DNA from: Calothrix brevissima NIES-22
Lineage (GTDB): Bacteria; Cyanobacteriota; Cyanobacteriia; Cyanobacteriales; Nostocaceae
Direction: 5' to 3'
Assembly: GCF_002367995.1 (NCBI RefSeq)
Contig: NZ_AP018207.1
Coordinates: 6,522,646-6,586,645 of the forward strand
DNA length: 64,000 nucleotides
A model generated the notes under the pieces. It was not told the origin of the DNA. It saw only the letters and a list, made by a program, of their open reading frames with translations, and searched no databases. This document shows, piece after piece, positions 61,386 through 64,000 of this stretch (the stretch's first letter is position 1; the number at the start of each line of letters is the position of its first letter). The translations under genes were made by a program, and so were the position numbers.

Positions 61386-64000
61386 ATGGATATTGCTCAG
61401 GGCGATCGCTATTTGTTAACTGCGCTCAAAAAAACTTCCCAGGTTTGCAGCTTTGGTGTTGTGTTGATCGGCTGCTTTGTGCTGCTGGGTTGGGTGTTTG
61501 ATATTCCTACTATCAAAAGTATATTACCTCAGTGGGTAACAATGAAAGCTAATGCCGCACTGGGCTTTGTGTTTGCCGGACTGGGGTTATATTTTTTACA
61601 ATCAACTAATTCAGGTAAACGACGATTAGCTCAAGGTTGTGCTTTATTTGTTACCTTACTGGGACTGCTGAATCTCAGTCAGTATGCATTTGGCTGGAAC
61701 CTGGGGATAGATCAACTGCTATTTACAGAAAAATCAACAGCGATCGCCACTTCTTATCCTGGAAGAATGGCTGCGGTGACAGCATTCAATTTTACCTTGA
61801 TGGGTATAGCTTTGTGGCTGTTGCTGGGGAGAATTATTCCTTATCAACTGGTGCAAATATTAGCACTGGTTACCACGTTAATTACCTTACAAGTAGTTAT
61901 TGGTTATATTTACGGTGCTGAACTGATATTTGAATTAGCATTTTATACATTTACTGCTCTACATACAGCGATCGCCTTTTTAATTCTCTCACTGGGTATC
62001 TTATTTGCCGCCCCTGAGGGAGGATGGATGAGTTTATTTGTCAGCAATACCGCCGGGGGAATTACCGCTAGGGTGCTGATACCGGCGGCGGTGGCGATTC
62101 CCTTTATTCTGGGATGGTTGCAGTTATGGGGAGAAAGGATTGGCTGGTTTGATGAGGCTTTTGGGCTTTCTCTCCATGTTACGGGAAATGTCGTGGCTTT
62201 TTTAGGCTTAACTTGGTACTGCGCCCACAGATTAGCGCAGGTGGATCTCAAGCGTCAAGAACAAACGCAGAATGCGATCGCCCGATTATATCAATTAACA
62301 GAACGCACTCCCCAAGGCGAACATTATATAACAACTAATACTCAAGAAAAACGCCTGTGGGATTTTTATTCTGCTCCTCTGGGTAAATTGCGCGATCGCC
62401 GTAAAATAGTAATGACAATGGCTATTGATATTACCGATCGCAAACAAGCCGAAGCCGATTTACAAAAATATCAAGATATCTTTCAATTTGCCGAACATGC
62501 CTTAGCAATTAGTAGAGAAACTGTAATTGAATTAGTTAATCCGGCTTTTGCGCGAATGCATGGTTATACAGTGGCAGAATTAATCGGAAAACCGATTTTA
62601 GAATTGTTTCCCCCGGAATCTCATGCACAGGCACAGATGTTTATGCAACAGGTGAACGAAACCGGACACCTGACTTATGAATCAGAACATCTTCGCAAAG
62701 ATGGCACAATATTTCCAGTATTTATTGATATAACAGTTGTTAAAGATGAGTGGGGTAATATCCTTTATCGCATTGTCAATGTATTAGATATTACCGAGCG
62801 GTATCAAGCCGAAGTTGCTCTGCGTGAAAGTGAAGCCCGCGCCAGAGCCAGAGCCAAAGAATTAGAAATATTTTTAGAAGCGATTCCCGTCGCCGTTTGG
62901 ATTGCACATGATCGCGAATGTCATGTAATGACAAACAACCGCGCCGCTTACACCATGATGCGCAGACAGCCAGGGGGAATCATGACAGCTACACCTGCTT
63001 CTGGGGAATATCCCTTTGATTTCAAAATTCAAAAAAATGGCGTAGATATTCCTCCCCCAGAATTACCTATGCAAACAGCAGCCAGAACTGGGGAAAGTGT
63101 AGAAGCTAACTTTGAATTTGTCTTTAATGATGGTGAAGTCAAGTTTCTTGATAGTCGCTCTGTGCCATTATTTGATGATGCGGGTAACGTGCGGGGCGTA
63201 ATTGGCGCATTTTGGGATGTTAGCGAACTGCAAAGAGCCGAAGAAAGATTTCGCGCTACCTTTAATCAAGCCGCAGTGGGAATTGCCCATGTAGGATTGG
63301 ATGGTAGGTGGCTGCGAGTTAACCAAAAACTCTGCGATATTATTGGGTATTCCCATACAGAATTAATCCAGAAAACCTTTCAAGAAATTACATATCCTGA
63401 AGATTTAGAAAATGATTTAGCTTACATACAAAAGTTATTAGGCGGAGAAATTCAAACCTACTCAATGGAGAAACGTTATCTTCGTAAAGACGGTTCTCTA
63501 ATTTGGATTTACTTAACAGCCTCCTTAGTCAGACAACCTGGGGGAATTCCCGACTACTTTATTAGTGTCATTCAAGATATTAGCGCTCGCAAAGCCGCAG
63601 AATTAGCAGTTAAGCAACTCAATGAAACCTTAGAACAACGAGTAGAACAACGCACCGCCCAACTAGCAGAAGTCAACCAAGAATTAAAACGCTTTGCTTA
63701 TAGCGTATCTCACGATTTGCGATCGCCCCTACGCGCCATTCGCGGTTTAATTGAAGCCTTAGTTGAGGATAATGGCGATGGTTTAGATGAACTCGGACAT
63801 GAATATGCTCGCCACATTGCCGATTCTGCCCAACGCATGGATCGATTAATTCAAGACTTACTCGCCTACAGTCGCCTCAGCCAAACAGAAATTCAGTTGC
63901 AAATTGTTGATTTAACAACTCTCGTCTCAGAAATTCTCCAGCAATTGGAACCTGAACGCCAAGCCAAACAAGCCGAAATTACCATAGCCCAGCCTTTACC
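61386..64000 (+). CDS. Multi-PAS sensor histidine kinase, 3' end outside window
   Basis: 871 codons visible with no stop. Residues 1-285 hold about eight membrane helices (FGVVLIGCFVLLGWVF onward). Then a PAS fragment that starts mid-domain (LYQLTERTPQGEHYIT, WDFYSAPL, AIDITDRKQAE), a full PAS (FQFAEHALAISRETVIELVNPAFARMHGYT), two more PAS/PAC units, a coiled coil LNETLEQRVEQRTAQLAE and the dimerisation domain with phospho-acceptor His at about residue 776 (SVSHDLRSPLRAI). The ATPase domain lies beyond the window. TAGGAG precedes the ATG. Confidence 0.9.
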   Translation, partial: MDIAQGDRYLLTALKKTSQVCSFGVVLIGCFVLLGWVFDIPTIKSILPQWVTMKANAALGFVFAGLGLYFLQSTNSGKRRLAQGCALFVTLLGLLNLSQYAFGWNLGIDQLLFTEKSTAIATSYPGRMAAVTAFNFTLMGIALWLLLGRIIPYQLVQILALVTTLITLQVVIGYIYGAELIFELAFYTFTALHTAIAFLILSLGILFAAPEGGWMSLFVSNTAGGITARVLIPAAVAIPFILGWLQLWGERIGWFDEAFGLSLHVTGNVVAFLGLTWYCAHRLAQVDLKRQEQTQNAIARLYQLTERTPQGEHYITTNTQEKRLWDFYSAPLGKLRDRRKIVMTMAIDITDRKQAEADLQKYQDIFQFAEHALAISRETVIELVNPAFARMHGYTVAELIGKPILELFPPESHAQAQMFMQQVNETGHLTYESEHLRKDGTIFPVFIDITVVKDEWGNILYRIVNVLDITERYQAEVALRESEARARARAKELEIFLEAIPVAVWIAHDRECHVMTNNRAAYTMMRRQPGGIMTATPASGEYPFDFKIQKNGVDIPPPELPMQTAARTGESVEANFEFVFNDGEVKFLDSRSVPLFDDAGNVRGVIGAFWDVSELQRAEERFRATFNQAAVGIAHVGLDGRWLRVNQKLCDIIGYSHTELIQKTFQEITYPEDLENDLAYIQKLLGGEIQTYSMEKRYLRKDGSLIWIYLTASLVRQPGGIPDYFISVIQDISARKAAELAVKQLNETLEQRVEQRTAQLAEVNQELKRFAYSVSHDLRSPLRAIRGLIEALVEDNGDGLDELGHEYARHIADSAQRMDRLIQDLLAYSRLSQTEIQLQIVDLTTLVSEILQQLEPERQAKQAEITIAQPL

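Overview
The window is chromosomal DNA of a filamentous, heterocyst-type cyanobacterium (Nostocales; Nostoc, Calothrix or Tolypothrix-like). Evidence: very many HIP1 sites (GCGATCGC); short tandem heptamer/nonamer repeats between genes (GTTGACT, CAATGCC, GGGGGACAA types); a phycobiliprotein lyase gene; the cyanobacterial order secE-nusG-rplK-rplA-rplJ-rplL behind tRNA-Trp and rplS; and large numbers of Ser/Thr kinases, WD40, TPR, pentapeptide and caspase-like proteins. No plasmid, prophage or CRISPR signature was found. All identifications are from reading motifs; no database search was run.

Layout. 1-9.2 kb: end of a tail-collar-domain protein, a Ser/Thr kinase, then housekeeping genes (cbiT, cdsA, a DUF2993 protein, an rRNA pseudouridine synthase overlapping a RodZ-like gene, malQ, a Nudix hydrolase). 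9.3-16.5 kb: accessory, repeat-rich stretch with a pentapeptide/RidA fusion, a 21-bp repeat ORF, a MAPEG protein, a DUF2887 nuclease-like gene broken by a MITE, a truncated hemB start behind Zur-like palindromes, queF, the SRP RNA gene, a YCII protein, a three-level nest of MITEs, and a 2'-5' RNA ligase-like gene. 16.5-26.9 kb: signalling island with three membrane-anchored Ser/Thr kinases, each with a different outer domain, around a Uma2 protein, a VanY-type peptidase and an ABC transporter fused to two FHA (phosphothreonine-binding) domains.

27.5-32.5 kb: the ribosomal/transcription cluster on the minus strand (rplS, tRNA-Trp, secE, nusG, rplK, rplA, rplJ, rplL) ending in a clear intrinsic terminator. 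32.7-46 kb: a glycosyltransferase, an RND efflux pair, a CpcS/CpeS-type lyase, an SDR oxidoreductase, a DUF6174 protein, a CopZ-like copper protein next to a DUF305 remnant, an RtcB-like ligase, small secreted and membrane proteins, and a phytochelatin-synthase-like protein. 46-52 kb: small proteins of unknown function, a decayed region with a DegT aminotransferase remnant, a TPR protein and a 2-hydroxyacid dehydrogenase. 52.3-64 kb: a 1786-residue caspase/STAND/WD40 protein, a Tat-exported AGE-like protein, an ArsR regulator, a dienelactone hydrolase-like protein, a DUF1499 protein and a multi-PAS histidine kinase cut by the window end.

How it fits together. The ribosomal cluster and housekeeping genes are ordinary. 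The most unusual content is (i) the kinase/FHA-transporter island, which looks like a phospho-signalling export module; (ii) Russian-doll MITEs with two 'empty' reference copies in the same window; (iii) a MITE inside DUF2887 that leaves the frame open until its last codon; (iv) a 40-codon hemB leader behind Zur-like operators; and (v) tandem nonamer repeats read as protein inside the caspase/STAND gene.
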